Assembly (NCBI GenBank): GCA_024693135.1
Contig: JAILLN010000023.1
Span: 1-64,000 of the forward strand
Source of the DNA: Lachnospiraceae bacterium
GTDB taxonomy: Bacteria; Bacillota; Clostridia; Lachnospirales; Lachnospiraceae
Direction: 5' to 3'
Length of the DNA stretch: 64,000 nt
The position numbers and the translations under genes were made by a program. This document shows positions 15,548-23,512 of the stretch, in pieces. Under the pieces are notes generated by a model. It was not told where the DNA came from and ran no database searches. It saw nothing but the letters and a program-made list of their open reading frames with translations. Numbering within the stretch: the first letter of the stretch is position 1; each line of letters opens with the position of its first letter.

Positions 15548-18457
15548 ATGAAAAAGACGTTTCTGCAATCCTGGACGCGATGTCTTTCTTTGATCATCAT
15601 ATTGGCCGCTGCTGTCTTTTGGGCGCCGGATACGGCTTATGCTGACGGCGGAGGAAAGACCGTGCGCGTCGGCTGGTACGAATCACCCTTCAACCGGCTG
15701 GATGAGTCCGGCAGGAGATCCGGCTATGCTTATGATTACCAGCTTAAGCTTGCCGCATATTCCGGATGGGAGTATGAATACGTGAGCGGCAGCTGGCCGG
15801 AGCTCATGCAGATGCTGTCGGACGGAGAGATCGACCTGATGAGCGACGTCTCCTATACGGAGGAGAGGGCCAAGAAGCTGCTCTATCCGGAGCTTCCCAT
15901 GGGGACCGAGGAGTATTTTATTTTCATTGCTCCGGGCAGCCAGAAGATCCATCCCGGGGATCCTGCTTCCTTCAATGGGAAGAGGATCGGTGTGAATAAG
16001 AGCAGCATCCAGGCGGATATCTTCCGGCAGTGGATCGATGAGCAGGGGATCTCCCCGGAGGTCGTGGAGGTTTCGGGCACCGAAGAGAAATCCATCGAGA
16101 TGCTGGAGGACGGGACGCTGGATGCCTTCATCACGCCGGATGCCTACGGTGATGCCGAGCGCATGGTGCCTGTCTTAAAGATCGGATCCTCCGACTTTTA
16201 TTTTGCGGTCAGCGGTCAGCGGCCGGATCTCCTGGAAGAATTAAATGAGGCACTCAGCCGGATCCAGGACGAAAATCCCTATTACAACCAGAGCCTGTAT
16301 AAAAAATATGTCCAAAGCTTCGGAGCCAATGCATTTCTTGCCGCCAAAGAGAGGGAATGGGTCAAATCCCACGGCCCCATACGGGTGGGATATCAGGACA
16401 ATTATCTGGCCTTCTGCGCATCGGATCCGGAGACGGGGGAGCTTACCGGTGCATTGAAGGATTACCTGGATGCCGCCTCGGGGTGCCTGGCGGATACCCG
16501 GCTTGAATTCGAGGCTGTTTCCTTCCCCACGGCGGCGGATGCGCTGGATGCGCTGAAGAGGGGAGAAGTGGACTGCGTCTTTCCGGCCAATTTCAGCGCT
16601 TATGATGGAGAAGACCTGGGCCTTGTCATGACGCCTGCCCTGATGTGCACGGATACCTATGCGGTGGTCCGCCAGTCCGGCCTCAAGATCTTCGTGGACA
16701 GTCCCCATGTGATCGCGGCGGTAAATGAGGGGAATCCGAATTATGAAATGTTTCTCCGGGAGTATTTTCCCGAATGGAAGAAGGCGGTCTTTGCGGACAC
16801 CCCGGCCTGCCTGAAGGCCGTGCGGGACGGGAAGGCAGACCGCATCCTGATCAGCAACTACCGCTTCAACAATATCTCCAGGCTGTGCGACCGGTACCGG
16901 CTGACTACTTATAATACCGGGGTGAGCCTGGATTACTCCTTTGCGATGAAGGAGGGGGAGACGGAGCTTTATTCCGTGATGGCAAAGACCGTGAACCTGG
17001 TGCCGGATTCCTTTGTAAATTCGACGCTTTCCTACTATATCACCGAGGATGCAAAGCGTACCTTCGCTGATTTCCTGATGGACAATCTTCTGGTCGTCCT
17101 GTCCCTTGTGGCGGCCGTGGTCGTCGTCATCCTTCTTCTCCTGTTTAGGAGCATGCGGATGGAGGACAAAGCCAGGCAGCTGATCCTGGCCACAGAGACT
17201 GATGACCTGACGGGCCTCTATAACCGGGATTATTTTTTCCAGTATGCCAACCAGATGTACCGAAACGATCCGGATATCCCCAGGGATGCCGTGGTGGCTA
17301 ATATCGAGCAGTTCCATTCCATCAATGCACTGAATGGGAGGGAGTTCGGAGATCAGGTCTTAAGGGTGCTGGGCACCGAGATCCGAAGCTTCGCCCTAGA
17401 CCATGACGGGATCGGGGGACGCTTCGGGGCAGACCGCTTCGATATCTATTTTCGGCATACGGAGGATTATAAGGCGGTGTATTCCCTCCTCCAGTCCCGG
17501 CTCGACGAGCTGGCGCCGAATGTGAATATCCGCATCCGGATGGGGGTCATGCCCTGGCAGAAAGGGATTGAGCCGGTACAGCTCTTTGACCGGGCCCATA
17601 CCGCCTGCAGCATGGCCAGGGGGCATTACAAGGAGCATCTTATCGTCTTTGACGAAAAGCTGAGGGAGAAGGAGCTTCTGGACCAGCGCCTGCTGAATGA
17701 CCTCCGCCGGGCCCTGGACGGCCATGACTTTGATGTCTACTACCAGCCGAAATATGATATCCAGTCCGAGCCTCCCAGGCTGGTGAGCGCAGAGGCCCTG
17801 ATCCGCTGGAAGCATCCGGAGCTTGGCATGATCCCTCCGGACAGCTTCATCCCTATGCTCGAAAAGAACGGAAAGATCGGAGAGGTGGACAAATACGTCT
17901 GGGGAGAGGCGGCAAGGCAGATCGCCCGGTGGAAGGCGCAGTATGGGGTCACAATCCCGGTTTCCGTCAATCTGTCCCGGGTGGATGTGTTTGATCCGGA
18001 GCTGGAAAAGACCCTGGACGGCATCATCCGGGAAAACCGCCTTGGGAATGACGACCTGAAGCTGGAGGTGACCGAATCCGCATATACCGAAAACGCGGAC
18101 CAGGTGATCCGGGTGGTGACGGGGCTTCATGATAAGGGATATACGGTGGAGATGGATGACTTCGGGACGGGCTACTCCTCCCTGAGCATGCTTTCGGCCA
18201 TGCCCATCGACGTGCTGAAGATGGACAGGACCTTTGTGCGCAATATCGAGCACGACAAGAAGGACATCCAGCTGGTGGCGCTGATCCTGGGGATCGCAAA
18301 AAACATGGATATCCCGGTGATCGCAGAGGGGGCGGAGACCGAGGCGCAGATCAAACTTTTAAGAGAACTTGGCTGTGCGGTGGTCCAGGGGTATTTCTTC
18401 TCGAAGCCCCTGCCTCCGGAGGAATTTGAGGCCCGGTACCTTCGGGGGGAGGCATGA
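15548..18457 (+). CDS. Membrane c-di-GMP phosphodiesterase with two periplasmic-binding domains, degenerate GGDEF and EAL
   Basis: A 969-residue sensor enzyme. A signal peptide (MKKTFLQSW... cut near AYA) leads into two SBP_bac_3-type solute-binding domains (about 35-265 and 275-495) facing outward. One membrane helix follows (about 510-535), then a GGDEF domain (about 550-680) and an EAL domain (about 700-955). The GGDEF signature is GADRF (627-631), so cyclase activity is unlikely. The EAL domain has EAL at 749-751 and DDFGTGYSSL, so c-di-GMP hydrolysis to pGpG is expected. Ligand binding outside probably tunes this. The ATG at 15548 follows a G-rich ribosome site and gives the natural signal peptide. 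A strong terminator follows, so it is monocistronic. Confidence 0.88.
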   Translation: MKKTFLQSWTRCLSLIIILAAAVFWAPDTAYADGGGKTVRVGWYESPFNRLDESGRRSGYAYDYQLKLAAYSGWEYEYVSGSWPELMQMLSDGEIDLMSDVSYTEERAKKLLYPELPMGTEEYFIFIAPGSQKIHPGDPASFNGKRIGVNKSSIQADIFRQWIDEQGISPEVVEVSGTEEKSIEMLEDGTLDAFITPDAYGDAERMVPVLKIGSSDFYFAVSGQRPDLLEELNEALSRIQDENPYYNQSLYKKYVQSFGANAFLAAKEREWVKSHGPIRVGYQDNYLAFCASDPETGELTGALKDYLDAASGCLADTRLEFEAVSFPTAADALDALKRGEVDCVFPANFSAYDGEDLGLVMTPALMCTDTYAVVRQSGLKIFVDSPHVIAAVNEGNPNYEMFLREYFPEWKKAVFADTPACLKAVRDGKADRILISNYRFNNISRLCDRYRLTTYNTGVSLDYSFAMKEGETELYSVMAKTVNLVPDSFVNSTLSYYITEDAKRTFADFLMDNLLVVLSLVAAVVVVILLLLFRSMRMEDKARQLILATETDDLTGLYNRDYFFQYANQMYRNDPDIPRDAVVANIEQFHSINALNGREFGDQVLRVLGTEIRSFALDHDGIGGRFGADRFDIYFRHTEDYKAVYSLLQSRLDELAPNVNIRIRMGVMPWQKGIEPVQLFDRAHTACSMARGHYKEHLIVFDEKLREKELLDQRLLNDLRRALDGHDFDVYYQPKYDIQSEPPRLVSAEALIRWKHPELGMIPPDSFIPMLEKNGKIGEVDKYVWGEAARQIARWKAQYGVTIPVSVNLSRVDVFDPELEKTLDGIIRENRLGNDDLKLEVTESAYTENADQVIRVVTGLHDKGYTVEMDDFGTGYSSLSMLSAMPIDVLKMDRTFVRNIEHDKKDIQLVALILGIAKNMDIPVIAEGAETEAQIKLLRELGCAVVQGYFFSKPLPPEEFEARYLRGEA

Positions 18458-18510
18458 GGAGATAAGCGAATCCCGGCTTTAAAAAGAATCGATTCGTTTA
18501 AGAAAAGTGC

Positions 18511-18582
18511 AAAAGGACGGTCTGTCCGGCGGGACTTGGCAAAGACGCGAAAGCCTGCCGGAGGGGCCGTCTTTCTTTTTTT
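18511..18582 (+). terminator. Terminator of the EAL gene
   Basis: A long hairpin: an outer GACGG/CCGTC stem and an inner CCGGCGGG/CCTGCCGG stem with one G-T pair. It is followed by TTTCTTTTTTT and lies 54 bases past the stop. Confidence 0.8.
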
Positions 18583-18635
18583 ATGAGAAAGACCGGGGCG
18601 GGAGGGAATCCCAAGTATACGAACCGGGGGGTTTG

Positions 18636-18644
18636 TGTTATAGT
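18636..18644 (+). promoter_or_regulatory. Extended -10 promoter for the kinase cluster
   Basis: TGTTATAGT at 18636-18644 is an extended -10; TATACG 17 bases upstream is a weak -35. The start would be near 18651, leaving a leader of about 47 bases before the chosen ATG at 18698. Confidence 0.45.
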
Positions 18645-18697
18645 GGAAGGTGATTTATTGTGTCATGGACCGGGGAAGGACTTACGGAGCAGAATCG

Positions 18698-20812
18698 ATG
18701 AAGAATAATTTTGGCCGGGAATTCAGGGAAATGTCACATATCATGATGGCGGTATGCGCCTTCTCTGGATCGATCATCATCACCATAATAAACCTGCTGA
18801 AGGGCTGGGATATCTGGACCGTCCCGGTATTTTTGGCAGGAGGCATCCTGTGCGTTGTGATCCATGTGGCCGGGTTTGCGGAGGAGGCCATGCGGCCTTA
18901 TATCTGTGCCGGGGTCATCTTCACGGAGCTTTTTTATTATATCATGAAGGCGGAGGATCCCTATACGGCGGTGCCTGTGGTGGTCCTGGTGATCGTGGTA
19001 ACCTCCTCCATGGAAAGCGCCTATCCCATCTGGTGGACCGTGGCGGTGGGTTTCTTCGGGATCCTGCTCAGGATCTTCCTGCAGTCCGCCAGACAGGGTG
19101 AGCAGCTGCATACCGGGGATACGGTCCGGCTTTTCTGGTATCTGCTCCTGATCTTATCGGCCGGGATGCTGCTTTCCGGGATGAATGTGATGCTCCGCTC
19201 CCTGCAGGCGTTTTATGAGGGAAAGATCCGGGCTCTTCAGGAGGAGACCCGCCTGGCGGATGACTTCATGGCCGGCATCTCCCGGGAGATCAGCATGCCG
19301 GTGGAGGAGTCCATCACCCTGGCCGAGGCTTCCATCCCAAAGGAGCAGGATCCATCCATCCGGGAAAAGCTGCAGTCCATCTGCCTGGCCGGCCGCAGAG
19401 TGACGGACCAGGTGCAGGATGTGGTGGATTTTTCCCAGCTGGAGGTGGGCAGGGTTTCCTATGAGGGGGTGGATTACAGCCTGAAATCCGTGATCGCGGA
19501 GCTTACGGAGAGGCTGCTTCCTTTCAAGAAAAAGGACACCGAGCTTGTGATCGACGTGGATCCTTTTATTCCTGCCATCATCCGGTCAGACCGGGACAAG
19601 GTAGCCAGGGTTCTCTGGCATGTGATCCAGAATGCCCTGAAATATACAGTGGAAGGCGGGGTGTATGTCCGGATCTCCCATGTGCTCCATGACCATGGAA
19701 TGAACCTTGACATCGTGGTCGAGGACTCCGGGGAGGGGATGAACGACGAGGAGCTGGGGCGGATCTATGAGAGATTTTACCGCTCGGAGCAGAAAAAGCA
19801 GATCTCTGCAGAGGGACTCGGCCTCGGCATGCCCATCGTATCCGGCCTGCTGAATGTGCTGGGGGGCTTCATTACCATCGACAGCAGGATAGGGGAAGGC
19901 ACGAAGATCCACATCAGCATTCCCCATGAGATCATCGACCCGAGCCCCTGCATGACCGTCCGGGGGGCAGAGGAACTCAGCATCGGCGGCTATCTGATGT
20001 TTGATAAGTATTCCAATTCGAATGTCCGGGAGTATTACAATGCACTGATGCGGCACATGGTGGGCGGCCTGGGCCTGAAGCTCTACCGGGTAAACAGCAT
20101 GAAGGAGCTGCAGGAGCTCACAGGGAAGCGCTCCCTGACCCATGTCTTCATCGGGGAGGAGCAGTATTGGGAGGATGCGGACTTTGTGGAGTCCCTGGCA
20201 GAACGGCTGAGCGTCGTGTTGATCTGTGACGAGGCCTTCCGGCCGAAGGAGGGGTCCGGAGCCATCCTTCTTGAAAAACCTTTTTACTGCTTCCCGGTGA
20301 TCAGGGTTCTGGAAGGGGAGAAGCCAAAACCCATAAAGGATCCGGAGCCCATAAAGAATCCGGAGCCCATAAAGAATCCGGAGCCGGAGGAGAAAGCGGA
20401 TCCCCGGAAGGAGACGGAGGATGCCGCATCTAAGGCGCTTTATGCCGCCGGCATCGATGTGAAACTGGGGCTGGAATGGTGCATGAACGACCCGGAGCTC
20501 TTCTTAGGGGTCATGCAGGAATTTCTCAATGATTCCCTGGAAAAGAAGGAGGAGCTTGCGCAGTATATGGAGGAAGGGGATACAGAGAATTTTGCCATCC
20601 GGATCCATTCCATCAAAAGCTCCTCGAAGATGATCGGGGCCATGTCCCTGTCTGAGGCCGCGGAGGCTTTGGAGAAGGCGGCCAGGAAGGGAAACCTGGA
20701 TCATATCCGGAAGCATTTCCCGGAATTCATGCCGGAATACGAAAGGGTGCTTTTGGCGATCCGGGCGCATGAGGGCATACAAAAGCCGGAGAGGGAAGGA
20801 GAAGGGGCATGA
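18698..20812 (+). CDS. Degenerate membrane histidine kinase lacking its H-box histidine, with HPt domain
   Basis: A 704-residue protein with five or six N-terminal membrane helices (about 10-160), a dimerisation helix, an ATPase domain, a receiver-like region and an HPt domain. In the H-box the phospho-accepting His is replaced by Arg196 (GISREISMP instead of the usual SHEIRTP). The ATPase retains an N-box (HVIQNALKYT), DSGEGM and GLGLGMP. About 455-535 looks like a receiver without the acceptor Asp (THVFIGEEQ). Three EPIKxP linker repeats lead into an HPt domain with H637 in IRIHSIKSSS. It therefore cannot autophosphorylate in the usual way but can carry phosphate on HPt, perhaps from the kinases encoded next. 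The start at 18698 follows GGAG eight bases upstream; GTG at 18650 and ATG at 18665 are alternatives. The next gene overlaps by ATGA. Confidence 0.82.
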   Translation: MKNNFGREFREMSHIMMAVCAFSGSIIITIINLLKGWDIWTVPVFLAGGILCVVIHVAGFAEEAMRPYICAGVIFTELFYYIMKAEDPYTAVPVVVLVIVVTSSMESAYPIWWTVAVGFFGILLRIFLQSARQGEQLHTGDTVRLFWYLLLILSAGMLLSGMNVMLRSLQAFYEGKIRALQEETRLADDFMAGISREISMPVEESITLAEASIPKEQDPSIREKLQSICLAGRRVTDQVQDVVDFSQLEVGRVSYEGVDYSLKSVIAELTERLLPFKKKDTELVIDVDPFIPAIIRSDRDKVARVLWHVIQNALKYTVEGGVYVRISHVLHDHGMNLDIVVEDSGEGMNDEELGRIYERFYRSEQKKQISAEGLGLGMPIVSGLLNVLGGFITIDSRIGEGTKIHISIPHEIIDPSPCMTVRGAEELSIGGYLMFDKYSNSNVREYYNALMRHMVGGLGLKLYRVNSMKELQELTGKRSLTHVFIGEEQYWEDADFVESLAERLSVVLICDEAFRPKEGSGAILLEKPFYCFPVIRVLEGEKPKPIKDPEPIKNPEPIKNPEPEEKADPRKETEDAASKALYAAGIDVKLGLEWCMNDPELFLGVMQEFLNDSLEKKEELAQYMEEGDTENFAIRIHSIKSSSKMIGAMSLSEAAEALEKAARKGNLDHIRKHFPEFMPEYERVLLAIRAHEGIQKPEREGEGA
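20330..20383 (+). repeat. Three tandem 18-bp units encoding a Pro-rich linker
   Basis: Three consecutive 18-bp units (one base different in the first) encode PIKDPE/PIKNPE hexapeptides between the receiver-like and HPt regions of the degenerate kinase. This is a spacer prone to length change. Confidence 0.85.
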
Positions 20813-23331
20813 GGAAGATTTTCGGGCAGTATAAGAAATACCTCTTCGATCACCGGGAGGATCTGCAGGAGCGGCTATTCGTGCTGCTGACCACCATAGC
20901 CCTCATCGGGCTGCTTGTGGCGTGCCTGACCGGGCTCTTCATCGGGGAAAACTGGATCTCTCTTGCGGGTACCATGGCTTTCTTTTTCCTTTTTGTGGCC
21001 ATCGTGGGCCTGGGCTATCGTTACCGGAAGCTCCGCATCTGTGCGAATTTCCTGGGCAATCTTTTGGTATTTATCTTTTTCCCCCTGATCTTTTTTACCA
21101 GCGGCGGGATCTATGGCGGCCCCACCCTTTGGTTTTTGTTTGCGGTGCTTTATATCGGCATGATCCTTAGGGGGAAGATGCGCATCTTCCTTTTGATCGG
21201 CCAGTTTGTGGTGGCGGCGATCTGCTATTACCTGCAGTATTACGAGCTTGTGGAGGTGGTACCCCATAACCTGGAGGAGTTTTATCTCGATACCATCGGC
21301 TCCTTCATCATCGTGGGGATCATGCTTACGATCCTGGTCAGCTTCCAGACCTATGTCTACCGCATGGAGAATAAAATGGCCCTGTCCCAGAAGGAAGAGA
21401 TCGATGCCTTAAGCAAGGCGCAGAACCGGTTTTTCTCCAGCATGAGCCATGAGATCCGGACTCCCATCAATACCATCATCGGCCTGAATGAGATGATCCT
21501 GCGGGAGGATATCTCTCCGGAGGTAGCAGAGGATGCAAGGAATGTCAGCGCCGCCAGCAAGATGCTGCTGAACCTGATCAATGACATCCTGGATCTGTCC
21601 AGGATCAATGCCAGGCAGATGCGGCTGATGGTGGGGCCATACCGTCCCACGGAAATGATCGCGGACGTGGTGAGCATGATCCAGGTAAGGGCACAGGAAA
21701 AAAAACTGCTCTTTACGGTGAATATCTCCGAAAGCCTTCCTTTAGTCCTGTCGGGAGATGAGGTGAGGATCAAGCAGATCCTGATCAATATCCTGAGCAA
21801 TGCCGTGAAATATACGGAAGAAGGCAGGGTCACCCTGGCGGTGGAATGCGAAGGCCGGGGGAAGGAGACGGAGCTGTGCTTTTCCGTATCCGATACCGGC
21901 ATGGGGATCAAGAAGGAAAACATCCCTTATCTCTTCACGGCCTTCCGCAGGATGGACGAGGACAGGAATAAGCATATCGAAGGCACGGGCCTGGGGCTTT
22001 CCATCGTAAAGCAGCTCCTGGACCTCATGGGAGGCACCGTAAAGGTCAACAGCATCTATCAGAAGGGGACCACCTTTATGATACGGATCCCCCAGGAGGT
22101 CATCAACGAGGATGCGGCAGGGGCGGTGGACCTCAAGAGCATCCAGGATGGGGAAGGCTACAGGCAGAGCTTTGAGGCACCGGATGCAAGGGTGCTGGCG
22201 GTGGATGACACTAAGGCCAATCTCCTGGTGGTCTCCAAGCTTTTGAGGGATACGAAGATCAGCCTGGATACGGCATCCTCCGGGGCGGAAGCCTTAAACC
22301 TTACCCTGCAGAAGGAATACCATGTGATCCTGATGGACCATCTCATGCCCGAGATGGACGGCATTGAATGCATGCACAGGATCCGGGAGCAGGTGGGAGG
22401 CTTAAGCAAGAAGGCCAGGATCGTGGCCCTGACGGCAAATGCGGGAAGGGAAGACCGGGTCCTGTATGAGAGGGAAGGCTTTGACGGATACATGACAAAG
22501 CCGGTGAGCGGGGCGGCCCTGGAATCAGAGCTCTTCCGGCAGCTGCCAAAGCATCTGGTGACCGCCTTCCGGGAGGATATGGAAGAACAGGATACCGTAC
22601 GGTGGCGGCGGGGAGAGAAAAAGAAGCCCTATGCCATCACCATGTCCAGCATCTCGGACCTGCCGAAGGAGCTGGTGGAGAGCGCCCATATCTCGGTGAT
22701 CCCGATCCAGGTGGAGACTGCGAGGGGGTTCTTCCGGGACGGGATCGACCTGGATACGGATGCAGTCCTTTCTTTTATGAATGCCGAAGGGAGGGAAATG
22801 AAGATCCATTCGGCTACGGCCGACGAGCTGGAAGGCTTTTTCTTAAGCAACCTGCAAAGTGCCAATAATGTCATCCATCTGTCCGTATCCAGCGGAGTGG
22901 CGGATACCAGCTACTTTGCGGCCATGGAGGCGAAGCGGGCCCTGGACAATGTGACCGTGGTGGATACGGGGCAGATCTCCTCAGGGCTGGGGCTCATGGT
23001 GCTTGAGGCCTGCCGCATGGCGGAGGAGGAAGCCTCCCTGGAGGAGATCCAGGTGCGGATGGAAGAGATGAGAAACCTGGTCCATACCAGCTTTCTGGTG
23101 GACAATCTGGACCGGCTTGCCGAATCCGGGCAGGTGGGATGGATACTGGAACGGCTTACCAGGGCTTTCATGATCCGCCCGGAGATCCGAATGGAAAAAA
23201 GGAAGGATTCAGGTAGGCAGGCTTTTCTTCGGCTCCAGGGATGCGGCCAGGAGGCAGTATGTGGCGGCCTGCCTGAGGCGTCCCGGAGAGATCGACTTAA
23301 GCAGGCTCTTCATTACCTATGTGGGGCTTGA
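20809..23331 (+). CDS. Hybrid histidine kinase fused to a DegV lipid-binding domain (frame broken near the end)
   Basis: An 840-residue product as read. The first 190 residues have about six membrane helices. HisKA has H214 in SMSHEIRTP; the ATPase has ILSNAVKYT, DTGMGI and GTGLGLS. A receiver follows with AVDD and D510 in MDHLMPEMDG. From about 605 the sequence is a DegV/FakB-type fatty-acid-binding domain: SSISDLPKEL, RDGIDL, SVSSGVADTS, DTGQISSGLGLMVLEA and FLVDNLDRLAESGQVG. After an A6 run at 23195-23200 the frame departs and ends 44 residues later in Arg-rich sequence unlike DegV, while the true DegV end continues in frame +1 to 23479. Kinase-receiver-DegV fusion is unusual and would link lipid binding to phosphosignalling. 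It overlaps the upstream gene by ATGA. Confidence 0.85.
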   Translation: MRKIFGQYKKYLFDHREDLQERLFVLLTTIALIGLLVACLTGLFIGENWISLAGTMAFFFLFVAIVGLGYRYRKLRICANFLGNLLVFIFFPLIFFTSGGIYGGPTLWFLFAVLYIGMILRGKMRIFLLIGQFVVAAICYYLQYYELVEVVPHNLEEFYLDTIGSFIIVGIMLTILVSFQTYVYRMENKMALSQKEEIDALSKAQNRFFSSMSHEIRTPINTIIGLNEMILREDISPEVAEDARNVSAASKMLLNLINDILDLSRINARQMRLMVGPYRPTEMIADVVSMIQVRAQEKKLLFTVNISESLPLVLSGDEVRIKQILINILSNAVKYTEEGRVTLAVECEGRGKETELCFSVSDTGMGIKKENIPYLFTAFRRMDEDRNKHIEGTGLGLSIVKQLLDLMGGTVKVNSIYQKGTTFMIRIPQEVINEDAAGAVDLKSIQDGEGYRQSFEAPDARVLAVDDTKANLLVVSKLLRDTKISLDTASSGAEALNLTLQKEYHVILMDHLMPEMDGIECMHRIREQVGGLSKKARIVALTANAGREDRVLYEREGFDGYMTKPVSGAALESELFRQLPKHLVTAFREDMEEQDTVRWRRGEKKKPYAITMSSISDLPKELVESAHISVIPIQVETARGFFRDGIDLDTDAVLSFMNAEGREMKIHSATADELEGFFLSNLQSANNVIHLSVSSGVADTSYFAAMEAKRALDNVTVVDTGQISSGLGLMVLEACRMAEEEASLEEIQVRMEEMRNLVHTSFLVDNLDRLAESGQVGWILERLTRAFMIRPEIRMEKRKDSGRQAFLRLQGCGQEAVCGGLPEASRRDRLKQALHYLCGA

Positions 23332-23479
23332 CCGGACCGAGCTGGACGAGATCCGGGCTGAAGTAGAAAAGAGGGCGGAGTTTAAGGAGATCTATTTCCA
23401 AAAGGCATCTCCGGGAGTGGCGGTCAACATGGGAGCCGGAGCCTTCGGGCTGATGTACTGCCGGAAGGAAGCGGGCTAA
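23198..23479 (+). pseudogene. Frameshifted DegV C-terminal segment of the preceding kinase
   Basis: In the frame one base after that of the kinase gene, the codons from the A-run onward read KGRIQVGRLFFGSRDAAR, then LFITYVGLDRTEL, then SPGVAVNMGAGAFGL, and stop at 23479. These are the missing last 90 or so residues of a DegV domain. Removing one A from the run at 23195-23200 joins them to the upstream domain and gives a protein of about 889 residues. The HxGPG block that closes the lipid pocket in FakB proteins here has Asn in place of His (VNMGAGA). Cause: genuine mutation, slippage, or a base-call error. Confidence 0.75.
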
Positions 23480-23512
23480 GGGACGGAGCCGCTAAGGGGA
23501 GTACGGGAGAGG

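Noticed and set aside
23195-23200. Programmed ribosomal frameshift in the kinase-DegV gene
   Set aside because: A6 is short for efficient slippage, and no stimulatory stem-loop or internal ribosome site is apparent; mutation or sequence error is more economical, so it is reported only as a frameshift.
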